NCBI RefSeq assembly: GCF_016757755.1
Contig: NZ_CP068437.1
Coordinates: forward strand, 2,170,001-2,234,000
DNA: 64,000 bases
DNA from: Shewanella sp. KX20019
Lineage (GTDB): Bacteria > Pseudomonadota > Gammaproteobacteria > Enterobacterales > Shewanellaceae
Reading direction: 5' to 3'
A program made the translations under genes and the position numbers. Within the stretch, counting starts at the first letter, position 1; each line of letters starts with the position of its first letter. Under the pieces are notes generated by a model. That model had not been told where the DNA came from. It did no database searches and saw only the letters and a list, made by a program, of their open reading frames with translations. Shown here piece after piece: positions 18,750 through 27,353 of the stretch.

Positions 18750-20534
18750 TTAATGGATATAAAAGCGTCTTCCTTCACGCATCACTTCAATTAATTCTGG
18801 CGCGCTCATTTTCTTTTTAAGACGTTTATCATATTTACTATCGTAAATTCGATATTTACCATGACGATCAATCGTCGTTATTTCAGATTCTTGGTAGATG
18901 GCAAAAATACGGTGATCGCCAGTATAGACCCATGATGTATCACTAGGCTGCATCAGATTGCTACCAGCACTAAAGTCTGTGGCTGGGTTAGTACAACCCA
19001 TCGCTTGGGTCATTAACGTTGGAACAAGGGCATTATGGGTCGTTCGGTAATTAATACGTTTAGCGACACGTTGGTTTGGCCAATGAATAACCATGGGCAC
19101 TTGAACACTGTCGGGCGACATATTGACTCGGGCTTCAGTTGGATTGCTAGTAAACATTTTGCCGCTTACGCCGGTAATAACAACTAAGGTATTTTCCGGT
19201 AGGTCGCTGAAGATTTTTCCTAGCTGAGTATCGATAAAATTCAAAGATTGACGGTATTGATTGAACAATACCTTTTGAGCGGGCTTAAGTGCCTTATCAG
19301 CTTTTACCGTTTTAATCCCTAAGAAACCGATCGGGGTGTCGTAACTATCTGGCGACTTTAGGTTTAGTAACGTGAACCAAGGCTTTGTTGATGCTTGGGT
19401 CCATTCATACCAACTGTTAATTGAGCTTAGGTCTGAGCGAGCGTAGCTATCTTGATCCGGTGCGTCAATACGTTCAAAGTCATCAAAAATAGCTTGGGGG
19501 CGAGCAATAGTATCGGCTGTGGTAAATAAACCTAATTGATAACCGTCGGCGACTAGCTCTTGGGTTAATACCGGGCTTTCATAGTGCAGGTCTATCGCGT
19601 TCATATAGCTGCCTTGTAAGCCATAGAGTAGGCTAAACATACCGCTGCTAAACTGGTTGCCACCGCTAAGGTGCTGCTGAAAAAATTGATTTTGACCGGC
19701 ATAGGCGGTTAATACTGGCATGGTCGTGCTATCAACTAGTTTGGCTTGCAAGCTGTCAATCGCAATAAATAAAATATTAGGTTTATCGTCTGCTACGCAC
19801 TGCATTGGCGAAAGCGGATATTTTAGGCTGGCTTTAGGTCTAGTTTGTGCTTGATGGACTTGAGTGTTGTCGATGCCATAACTTTCCATAAAGCTTCTTG
19901 CCGTAGCTGGGTAGGATAACGGGTATGCGTCATCAAACTGGGTTATTTCAGTCATCTCATTTGCATCTCCCCAAATATGGATAAGATGGCTGGCAACAAA
20001 GCATAAACCTACCACCGCAACAACTTTATTGCCGTAGTTACGCTTACGAATTTTCTCGATACGCTTCCACAAATAATTAGCGAGAGTGAGCTCAAGCGCT
20101 AAAATACCGATAGGCGTAATAATATAGGAGGTGCCTTGCAGTAGTCCGTTGAGATCAGTCCACGCTAAGTCAAACACGAAAGGGCTGAGGTGCAACCCGT
20201 AATCATCATAAATAATGGTGTCGTAAAGCAGAGCACATAAGCTTAATGTCGCGACAACAGCAGCATAGCCTCTTAGGATCTTTGAATAAGGTAGTAACAA
20301 GGTGACAGGGAAAATGAGCACCAGGTAGACCATGAAAGCGAGAAAGCTAAAATGACCAATAGTACTCAATGTTAGATAAACTGAGCCGATAATCGATTCG
20401 GGAAAACCGACAGTGTCGAGATACCGATAACCAACGATAATGGCGAGTAAGCCATTAATGAAAGCAAACCAATGCCCCCAACTTACTAAGCGTGAAACTC
20501 GATCTCGTCCTATCTGTTTTTGTCGCTCAACCAT
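18750..20534 (-). CDS. yejM: YejM/PbgA (LapC)-type inner-membrane sulfatase-fold protein
   Basis: A 594-residue protein with five membrane helices (about 15-190, DUF3413-type) and a periplasmic alkaline-phosphatase/sulfatase-fold domain (about 245-594, starting near PNILFIAIDSLQ). In enterobacteria the homolog senses lipopolysaccharide and controls LpxC turnover through LapB, and its sulfatase-like domain is thought not to act as a classical enzyme. The neighbour yejL just upstream on the same strand supports the assignment. The ATG start is clear. It is named by family resemblance and gene order, not by alignment. Confidence 0.88.
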   Translation of the reverse strand: MVERQKQIGRDRVSRLVSWGHWFAFINGLLAIIVGYRYLDTVGFPESIIGSVYLTLSTIGHFSFLAFMVYLVLIFPVTLLLPYSKILRGYAAVVATLSLCALLYDTIIYDDYGLHLSPFVFDLAWTDLNGLLQGTSYIITPIGILALELTLANYLWKRIEKIRKRNYGNKVVAVVGLCFVASHLIHIWGDANEMTEITQFDDAYPLSYPATARSFMESYGIDNTQVHQAQTRPKASLKYPLSPMQCVADDKPNILFIAIDSLQAKLVDSTTMPVLTAYAGQNQFFQQHLSGGNQFSSGMFSLLYGLQGSYMNAIDLHYESPVLTQELVADGYQLGLFTTADTIARPQAIFDDFERIDAPDQDSYARSDLSSINSWYEWTQASTKPWFTLLNLKSPDSYDTPIGFLGIKTVKADKALKPAQKVLFNQYRQSLNFIDTQLGKIFSDLPENTLVVITGVSGKMFTSNPTEARVNMSPDSVQVPMVIHWPNQRVAKRINYRTTHNALVPTLMTQAMGCTNPATDFSAGSNLMQPSDTSWVYTGDHRIFAIYQESEITTIDRHGKYRIYDSKYDKRLKKKMSAPELIEVMREGRRFYIH

Positions 20535-20617
20535 GTTGACCCATTATTCTCTTAATGCGGTTAATGGGTTTAATCACTACTATTAAACCCTTACTCAATG
20601 TGGTTCTTACACTTATC

Positions 20618-20836
20618 TTAGCTATTTTTTACTGACTGCGATAATGCTTTGGCAAACTGCTCAGTCACAACTTTACGCGATTCAGCTGGTACTTTGTTTT
20701 GCAATAGATGTGTAACACAATTGCCTAACGCCATCAGACTTAAGTCTGTTGGTGATTGATGCTTCTCTAACACTGCTAAAAGTTCAGCAATGATAGATTC
20801 AACTTGCGTGTTTGAATATTTTGATTTGATAGCCAT
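20618..20836 (-). CDS. yejL: YejL, UPF0352 family small protein
   Basis: A 72-residue cytoplasmic protein beginning MAIKSKYSNTQVESII, with the family pattern of a short helical, Leu-rich chain (HQSPTDLSLMALGNCVTHLL). It lies 83 bases upstream of yejM in the same direction, and yejK is divergent on the other side, the usual arrangement. Function is unknown. Confidence 0.9.
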   Translation of the reverse strand: MAIKSKYSNTQVESIIAELLAVLEKHQSPTDLSLMALGNCVTHLLQNKVPAESRKVVTEQFAKALSQSVKNS

Positions 20837-21290
20837 AATTGAAACCGTTCACTTTAAATCCTGATTAACGGCATATAATAACGGATTTTTCCAATAAGCT
20901 CTGCACTTTTTAGCGTTGAGTGAGTGCTTTTATCATTTATCACATCGATGATGTGAGTAATGTCGTGCTTGCTGGTTATCCTCAACATAACGGTTAATAG
21001 CATCATCGGTATAGTGTATTGTGCAAATTTCATTATTCAACCGACATTTTTCAGTTAAAAACTGCTGATGTAAGCCGTTTTTATAGCCTTTAATTACCGC
21101 TCTTTTTCATCGCGAACAATTCATTTTCTGCCACCATTTTCCGTATGAATTTCTGGGTTTTGTCTGCTATGATATCTGCCATTACGTTTGCAACACAGTT
21201 GATGATTTATCGACGCTGTGGTTGCAAATTATTTACCTACAGAGCTGACTACTAGGCTATGGCTCTTAAGCAACTTTCTATCGAGGCTCA
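20837..21290. other. yejL-yejK divergent intergenic region
   Basis: About 450 bases with no gene. It must hold the leftward promoter for yejLM and the rightward promoter for yejK. No operator is clear enough to name. Confidence 0.4.
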
Positions 21291-22319
21291 ATGAGTATTA
21301 ACGTCGAACAAGCAATTATCCATGCCATTTCTCAAGATGGAGAAGGCCAGCTAAGCTGTCGCTTACGCCCACAGCCACTATTAAACAGCCAAGCGGTAGA
21401 GGCAATGTTGGATGAACTTCATCACACTTATACCGGTAAGGCGGGTAAAGGCTTTGGCCACTTTGGTATAAGCGGTGAAGATGGTGAAGCTAACACCAAG
21501 TTTGAAAACGCACTAAGTCAATATCGTAGTAACGAACTGGGTTTTGTTGAGTTTTCCGGTATTGCAGGTAAATTGTTGCAAGAAGAGTTAGCCAAGTATG
21601 ACTTTAGTACGGGCGGGTTTCTATTACTGTCCTGTTATACCTACATGACCAGTGATTACCTTTTTGTGTCACTGCTCAATGCCAAATCATCGATGACAGT
21701 TTTAGATGATATGGAGTTAACTCAAAATACTCATCTTGATCTCAACAATGTACAACTTGCTGCACGTATTGATTTAACGGAATGGCAAGCGGATCCAGAC
21801 TCTAAAAAGTACATCTCTTTCGTACGTGGACGAGCGGGCCGTAAAGTGGCTGACTTTTTCCTCGATTTCATGGGCTGCGTAGAAGGTATCAATACCAAGG
21901 CGCAAAATAAGTCATTATTAAATGCAGTTGAAGATTTTGTTGGCGGCAGTGAACTGACCAAAGATGAGCGCCAAGTGGCGCGTGAACGGGTGTTTGATTA
22001 CTGCACCGAGCGTTGTGATGAAGGGGCCGACATTCAGATTAAAGATCTTGCCGACGAGCTAGCAGATCAAGGCATGGATTCATTTTACGACTTTGCACAA
22101 GGTGGCAGCTATGAGCTTGAAGAGGAGTTCCCAGGAGACAAGCCAACACTGCGTCAATTGAAGAAGTTCTCTGGTACCGGCGGAGGCGTAACTTTAAGTT
22201 TTGATGGCCAACATCTTGGTGAAAGGGTGATTTATGACCCAGTGTCAGACAGCATCATTATCAAAGGCGTACCTGCAAACCTTAAAGATCAACTGGATCG
22301 TCGCTTAAAAGGCGAATAG
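21291..22319 (+). CDS. yejK: Nucleoid-associated protein YejK (NdpA)
   Basis: A 342-residue cytoplasmic protein of the NdpA/YejK family, which is nucleoid-associated and interacts with topoisomerase IV in E. coli. The N-terminus MSINVEQAIIHAISQ and the motifs KYISFVRGRAGRKVADFFLDF and CVEGINTKAQNKSL fit the family. ATG 21291 is preceded only by ATCGAGGCTCA. It is monocistronic, ends in a strong terminator, and is divergent from yejLM. Confidence 0.93.
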   Translation: MSINVEQAIIHAISQDGEGQLSCRLRPQPLLNSQAVEAMLDELHHTYTGKAGKGFGHFGISGEDGEANTKFENALSQYRSNELGFVEFSGIAGKLLQEELAKYDFSTGGFLLLSCYTYMTSDYLFVSLLNAKSSMTVLDDMELTQNTHLDLNNVQLAARIDLTEWQADPDSKKYISFVRGRAGRKVADFFLDFMGCVEGINTKAQNKSLLNAVEDFVGGSELTKDERQVARERVFDYCTERCDEGADIQIKDLADELADQGMDSFYDFAQGGSYELEEEFPGDKPTLRQLKKFSGTGGGVTLSFDGQHLGERVIYDPVSDSIIIKGVPANLKDQLDRRLKGE

Positions 22320-22350
22320 TAGCCAGTCATCCAATGCTACTGAGTTTAAG

Positions 22351-22377
22351 CCGAGTGTTTTATCACTCGGTTTTTTT
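22351..22377 (+). terminator. Rho-independent terminator of yejK
   Basis: Stem CCGAGTG with CACTCGG, six-base loop, followed by seven T residues. Confidence 0.9.
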
Positions 22378-22460
22378 ATCGCTGCAGCTCAATAATAGCG
22401 TTGATTAGGCTTAAAATGGTCGAATAATAATGCTTATCATTGTAAGCTACAGAAATTATG

Positions 22461-22487
22461 AAAAAGGCCACTTAAAAGTGGCTTTTT
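22461..22487. terminator. Second terminator-like hairpin upstream of the PTPS-like gene
   Basis: AAAAAGGCCACTT pairs with AAGTGGCTTTTT, with one bulged base. It lies 83 bases after the yejK terminator, where no transcript is expected to end. It may be a back-up terminator or the end of a short unrecognised RNA starting near 22380-22440. An AT-rich, vaguely Fur-box-like stretch precedes it at about 22424-22443. Confidence 0.55.
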
Positions 22488-22560
22488 ACCTGTTTTACAT
22501 CCTGCAGCCATCGCTGCCTGGACTGTGCAAGGTAGACTGTTTTTCTACCTAGGAGCTTAA

Positions 22561-23442
22561 ATGCAACTGTTCGTTAAAGATTTAACTGTTATCGATTTTT
22601 CTTATCTTTGCCCTATACGTGGCATGGTGGGTGAAAGTTGGATTGTCGATGTTTTGCTAGATGGTGGATTAGATGAGCAAAACATGGTGCTAGATTTTGC
22701 TAAAGTGAAGCGCACCATTAAGAGGACTATTGATGATGTCGCTGATCATCGATTGTTGGTTCCAACGGCCTGTAGTGAGGCTCGTTGGCAGCAGCAAGGC
22801 GACAGAGTATGGATGGATTTTAACAGCCAGCAAGGTGACATGCATTTAGCATGTCCAGCACAAGCATTCGCCTTAATCCCCAGTGAAATTATCGACTTTG
22901 AAAGCGTTAATAGTTTTCTGCAAAAAGCGTTAAAAGAGGTCTTGCCTGCGAACGTTGAAGGGATCTCTTTGACGTTAAGAAATGAGGTCCATGACGCTCC
23001 ATTTTACCATTATACCCATGGCTTGAAGAAGCACGACGGCAACTGCCAACGTATTGCACATGGGCACAGAAGCCCTGTTACCGTATTCGAAAACGGCATA
23101 GCCGCCCCTAAGTGGGATGAGTATTGGGCTAAGCGCTGGCACGATATCTACCTTGGTAGTGAAGAAGACAGTGTATCGGTGGATACCCTTACACTGTCAC
23201 CACAAACAGATGTGAACGACAACACTCATTTAGGTTTTCATTACCAAGCGCCACAAGGCGATTTCCAACTTGCCATGCCAAAAGCGTGTTGTGATGTGTT
23301 ACCACACGATACAACAGTGGAGTTGTTAGCCGACTATATGGCGCAAACCTTGTCAGAAAAAGTGCCTAGCAGTGCCTTTAAAGTGATCGCTTTTGAAGGG
23401 GTCGGCAAGGGTGCAATAGCAAGTCGTAGCGCAAATAGCTAA
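22561..23442 (+). CDS. 6-pyruvoyl-tetrahydropterin synthase-like protein with two half-domains
   Basis: A 293-residue cytoplasmic protein related to QueD/6-carboxytetrahydropterin synthase. The second half carries a full-looking zinc/catalytic set: FYHYTHGLKKHDGN, then CQRIAHGH (catalytic Cys and the HGH zinc ligands), around residues 140-165. The first half (1-80) looks like another PTPS unit, with LDFAKVKRTIKRTIDD and DHRLLVP matching the QueD pattern (M-I-D-F...D-H), but the HGH ligands are missing there. It is about twice the length of QueD. The start ATG follows CTAGGAGCTTAA. The M23 peptidase gene follows after 18 bases, so they may be co-transcribed. Whether it makes a queuosine precursor or another pterin is not known. 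Confidence 0.75.
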   Translation: MQLFVKDLTVIDFSYLCPIRGMVGESWIVDVLLDGGLDEQNMVLDFAKVKRTIKRTIDDVADHRLLVPTACSEARWQQQGDRVWMDFNSQQGDMHLACPAQAFALIPSEIIDFESVNSFLQKALKEVLPANVEGISLTLRNEVHDAPFYHYTHGLKKHDGNCQRIAHGHRSPVTVFENGIAAPKWDEYWAKRWHDIYLGSEEDSVSVDTLTLSPQTDVNDNTHLGFHYQAPQGDFQLAMPKACCDVLPHDTTVELLADYMAQTLSEKVPSSAFKVIAFEGVGKGAIASRSANS

Positions 23443-23460
23443 TATTTTTTAGGAGTCACT

Positions 23461-24303
23461 TTGAGCAAAATAATTCCCATCATCATTGCAAGTCTCGCCA
23501 GCAGTTTATCTTGGCAGGCAAGTGCCCAAGTTCAATTGAATGGTGACTTTAAGCAAGGTTCGTTAATTCGCGCCAAGGTTCAACCGGGTACTTTGGTGTA
23601 TTTAAACGATGCACTTATTGATGTTAATGCTGACGGGCAATTTGCGTTTGGTTTTGCTAGAGAAGCAGAGCTCAAGCAGTTGCTGAAGCTGGTTTATCCT
23701 GATGGATTAACTGAGCTTAAGCCACTGACTTTAGCAAAGCGAGAGTACAAGATCCAAAAGGTGAACGGGATCAGCAAGAAAATCATGAAGCCTGATCCCA
23801 AGGCCCAGAGTCGTTCGGCACAGGACAGTAAGCAGGTTAAGGCGGCGCGGGCACAATTTACTGAGAGCAATGCATTTAGCCAAACGTTTATCTGGCCACT
23901 CACTGGCCGTATTTCAGGCGTATACGGCAGTCAACGTGTGTATAACGGTAAACCTGGAACGCCGCATTATGGGGTAGATGTTGCGGCAAAAACGGGGACG
24001 ATAGTGGTTGCACCTGCTGATGGTATTATATCGCTTTCTGTTAGCGACATGTTTTACTCTGGCGGAACAATGATTATTGATCACGGCTACGGTGTCAGTT
24101 CAAGCTTTTTGCACTTGAGTAAGCTGTACGTTAAAGAGGGGCAAGAGGTAAAGCAGGGCGATAAGGTCGCTGAAGTAGGCGCTACTGGCCGTGCAACAGG
24201 ACCACATCTTGATTGGCGAGTTAATTGGTACCAGATGAGGCTCGACCCAACCAGCATCGTTCCTTCGATGAAGAGCGTACTGGAAAAGCAGGCAGCGAAC
24301 TAG
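23461..24303 (+). CDS. M23-family (LytM-like) peptidase, exported
   Basis: A 280-residue protein with a Sec signal (cleavage near WQASA), a short beta-rich N-terminal domain and a C-terminal M23 domain (about 145-265). The motif HYGVDVA supplies the usual H-x3-D zinc ligands, and SSFLHLS lies in the expected place. The final motif is GPHLDW instead of GPHLHF, so the second His of H-x-H is Asp. Such HLDW variants occur, to my recollection, in other proteobacterial M23 proteins, so activity is possible. A role in peptidoglycan cleavage is inferred. The start is a TTG with AGGAG six bases upstream. Confidence 0.85.
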   Translation: MSKIIPIIIASLASSLSWQASAQVQLNGDFKQGSLIRAKVQPGTLVYLNDALIDVNADGQFAFGFAREAELKQLLKLVYPDGLTELKPLTLAKREYKIQKVNGISKKIMKPDPKAQSRSAQDSKQVKAARAQFTESNAFSQTFIWPLTGRISGVYGSQRVYNGKPGTPHYGVDVAAKTGTIVVAPADGIISLSVSDMFYSGGTMIIDHGYGVSSSFLHLSKLYVKEGQEVKQGDKVAEVGATGRATGPHLDWRVNWYQMRLDPTSIVPSMKSVLEKQAAN

Positions 24304-24323
24304 CGTCAGCATCTCCAAAGCAA

Positions 24324-24353
24324 CAAAAAAGCAGCGATAAGCTGCTTTTTTGT
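24324..24353. terminator. Bidirectional terminator between convergent genes
   Basis: AAAAAAGCAGC pairs with GCTGCTTTTTT around a five-base loop, between the M23 peptidase (rightward) and the DUF2062 gene (leftward). Confidence 0.88.
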
Positions 24354-24414
24354 TATTAGGGTTTTTTTAAGCAATCAGAACCAGCAGCTCAAAACGCAAT
24401 AAGTGATAGTGCTA

Positions 24415-24921
24415 TCACTTGTTGCGGTTTCTCCACTTAAACAGGACTGAATACTTCCATAAGGTTTTAATCAAGAAGAAGGACGTAACCGAAAACAGCA
24501 CCCCAAAAACAAAGCAACCCGTTAGAAAAGAGGGCCCAATGGTTTCGATTGACGACTCAACCCACTGCCAGCTAGCTTCAAAAGCAAACTCTTGCGGATG
24601 ATGCCCCAATATTTTTGCCCCTAGCATATAGGCCATATAAAACATAAACGGCATCGTCACCGGGTTTGTGATCCATACAAGTGCCACTGCAACGGGTAAG
24701 TTGACGTTAAATAAAATCGCTAGCGCTGCAGCCAGTACCATTTGAAACGGCATAGGCATCCACGCCACAAATAGTCCAACAGCGAATGCTCCCGGTGCTG
24801 AACGCCGATTGAGCGCCCATAAATTAGGCTTTAGTAAAAGATCGCCGAACATGCGTAGATTCTTATGATTACGCAGTGTTTCAGGCTTGGGCATAAATCT
24901 TTCTATAATTTTTTTTGGCAT
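24415..24921 (-). CDS. DUF2062 membrane protein
   Basis: A 168-residue inner-membrane protein of the DUF2062 family. The motif NRRSAPGAFAVGLFVAWMPMPFQM starts the domain, and helices at about 47-70, 73-93, 95-115 and 130-152 follow, with the typical WITNPVTMPFM segment. Function is unknown. Its start is 33 bases from that of comEC on the other strand, so the two share a promoter region. Confidence 0.88.
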   Translation of the reverse strand: MPKKIIERFMPKPETLRNHKNLRMFGDLLLKPNLWALNRRSAPGAFAVGLFVAWMPMPFQMVLAAALAILFNVNLPVAVALVWITNPVTMPFMFYMAYMLGAKILGHHPQEFAFEASWQWVESSIETIGPSFLTGCFVFGVLFSVTSFFLIKTLWKYSVLFKWRNRNK

Positions 24922-24953
24922 AACTCGAATTTGCTGTCTTAACTTACTTCATT

Positions 24954-27320
24954 ATGAATGGATTCATGTGTGGCTTTTGCGCCACTATATTATCAGCAAT
25001 GGTCTGGCCATCGCTCCCTCAGCTGTCTCTATTGCCGCTTTGTATTTTAGTGGCGATGGTCTTAATTCGGCGGATCCCAATGCTAGCTGGTTGCTTGTTC
25101 GCACTTAGCTGGATATCGATGTTCTATGCATTTTTAATGGAGTGGGACACCACTAAAAATGCCGATGCTATCAATATTAAGGGCGAAATCATATCACTAG
25201 TTCATGCAAACGGCGACTGGATTAGTATGGATATTATGCTGGTTGATTCAATTTTGCCCCAAAAACTAACAAGAAAACTTAGGTTGTCGTGGTCAAACCC
25301 GCCTACAGTAAGGGTTGGGCAGCAGTGGTTATTAACTATAAAACCTAAGCCGATTACTAGCCCTTTAAACCAGGGAGGGTTTAATCAGCAGAAATACCTT
25401 CTAAGTAAACATATTTTCATGAAAGGTAAAGTAACAGCAGGGCAGCTGTTAAGCGACAATAAAGGTGTTAGAGATAAACTCATTGAACAGTTGAAGCCAG
25501 TATTGGCTGGGTACGCTGCGCAAGACCTGTTGCTAGCACTGTTGGTTGGCGATCGAAGCCTAATGACATCAGAGCGTTGGCAGCAGTTGCGAAACACGGG
25601 GACGGGTCACCTGTTTGCGATATCTGGGTTACACCTGTCGGTTGCTAGCTTGTGGATATATCTTGTTAGCAAAGTATTACTGTTTAACTTTTTACCGACT
25701 CAAGGGCGGCGAAACGGCGTGATTGCGATGGTACTTTGTGCCGTAGCTGCCATTGCTTACGCCTATCTAGCTGGTTTTTCTGTGTCGACTCAGCGCGCGC
25801 TTATCATGCTCTTAGCCTATATTTCGTCATGGTTATTTAACCGTTTTTCAAGTAGCTGGGAAAGATTGCTGTATGCGCTATTCATGGTGCTATTACTGGA
25901 TCCTTTGAGCCCGCTAAGTGCAAGTTTTTGGCTCTCCTTTACTGCACTGGCAGTTATTTTGCTCACTGTAAGCAAGTTTGACCCGCCACGGCTTAAAGCT
26001 GTTGAAACTAACGTAGCGTCACAGCAGCCTGCAGCGGTTTCAGTTCCCCAAGTATTGCTTAAACAAGCAATACTTGGCTTTAGAGCCACTCTACGATGGG
26101 TCGTCGCATTTTGGGCGGTACAGTGGCGGTTGGCTGTGGTTTTAGGGGGAGTACAAGCGATATTTTTTGCAGGCACCTCGATCATTAGCATTGCAGTAAA
26201 CCTAATTTTGGTGCCTTGGTTTAGTTTTATTGTTTTGCCGATATCACTGTTGTCTCTGTTGATCTTTATCATGGCGATGTTGGTTGGTGTTGATCCTGAG
26301 TTAGTTGATCTTTTTTGGCTGAGCCAATTAACGATGGAGCCTGTGCTCATGTTGTTAGACATTGGCAGTGGTATTCCATTTGCTTGGCTTGGTTTATCAA
26401 TGCAATGGATAGCGGTCATGATTAGTGCAGTACTGGGTATTTGGCTCTGTTGTCAGTTTCGCACCATGCGTTGGCGCTTAGCATTTAGTGTAATGACGCT
26501 TCCTGCGGTGATATTGGCTTTGCAAACGATATTCGGTATTCAACAGCAGCAATGGAAAGTTCATCTATTGGATGTAGGCCAGGGTTTGTCGGCCGTTATT
26601 GAACAAAATGGCCGAGCAATTATTTACGATACTGGTGCCAGTTTTGGCGAGAACTTTAGTTATGCCGACCGTATCATTCTGCCATTTTTAAACAGTAAAG
26701 GTATTACGAAAGTAGACTTCTTAGTGATTAGCCATGCTGATAATGACCATGCTGGTGGTACATCCGTCATCATGGAGGCTTTCCCTGAGGCTATTGTCAT
26801 ATCCGACGATAAAAGATGGGGAATGGTTAATTGCCGACCCAAAAAAATGCTGTGGCAAGCAATTAACCTCGAGATCATTGGCCCTTTAATACCCGCCAAA
26901 GGAAATAATGGTTCATGTGTGATTCGTTTTGCTAGTGGCGATAACAGTCTGTTATTAACCGGAGATATTGAGCATGGGGCTGAGCAAAAGCTGATAGCCC
27001 ATAAAAGGATAGCGAGTGATGTGATGACAGCACCACATCATGGCAGCAGAACATCCTCAAGTGATGGGTTTATTAAAGCGGTATCACCGCAGTTGGTGTT
27101 GTTTCCTGCTGGGTTTAATAATCGCTATGGTTTTCCTAAAAAAGATATTATGAGGAGATATCATGATTTGGGGATCGCTACATTAGTCAGCGGAGAGCTG
27201 GGGCAAGTTAGTGTTGTTTTTCAGCCAGAAACTATTAATTTTTACACATATCGTTCAGATTTTGCGCCATTTTGGTATAACCAGGTGTTAAGGTTTGGTG
27301 AGATGAAAAATCCAGAGTAG
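24954..27320 (+). CDS. comEC: ComEC/Rec2-type DNA-uptake channel protein
   Basis: A 788-residue inner-membrane protein. The N-terminal hydrophobic segments and DUF4131-type domain come first. The competence domain (about 200-500) includes LVGDRSLMTSERW and NTGTGHLFAISGLHLSV. The C-terminal metallo-beta-lactamase-fold domain (about 535-760) carries LDVGQGLS and the metal motif SHADNDHAGG. Homologs carry single-stranded DNA into the cytoplasm during natural transformation. All three domains look intact. No other competence gene is in view, so transformability is not shown. Confidence 0.92.
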   Translation: MNGFMCGFCATILSAMVWPSLPQLSLLPLCILVAMVLIRRIPMLAGCLFALSWISMFYAFLMEWDTTKNADAINIKGEIISLVHANGDWISMDIMLVDSILPQKLTRKLRLSWSNPPTVRVGQQWLLTIKPKPITSPLNQGGFNQQKYLLSKHIFMKGKVTAGQLLSDNKGVRDKLIEQLKPVLAGYAAQDLLLALLVGDRSLMTSERWQQLRNTGTGHLFAISGLHLSVASLWIYLVSKVLLFNFLPTQGRRNGVIAMVLCAVAAIAYAYLAGFSVSTQRALIMLLAYISSWLFNRFSSSWERLLYALFMVLLLDPLSPLSASFWLSFTALAVILLTVSKFDPPRLKAVETNVASQQPAAVSVPQVLLKQAILGFRATLRWVVAFWAVQWRLAVVLGGVQAIFFAGTSIISIAVNLILVPWFSFIVLPISLLSLLIFIMAMLVGVDPELVDLFWLSQLTMEPVLMLLDIGSGIPFAWLGLSMQWIAVMISAVLGIWLCCQFRTMRWRLAFSVMTLPAVILALQTIFGIQQQQWKVHLLDVGQGLSAVIEQNGRAIIYDTGASFGENFSYADRIILPFLNSKGITKVDFLVISHADNDHAGGTSVIMEAFPEAIVISDDKRWGMVNCRPKKMLWQAINLEIIGPLIPAKGNNGSCVIRFASGDNSLLLTGDIEHGAEQKLIAHKRIASDVMTAPHHGSRTSSSDGFIKAVSPQLVLFPAGFNNRYGFPKKDIMRRYHDLGIATLVSGELGQVSVVFQPETINFYTYRSDFAPFWYNQVLRFGEMKNPE

Positions 27321-27353
27321 AATGACTCTTTTGCCAATACGTAAATTCTATCA

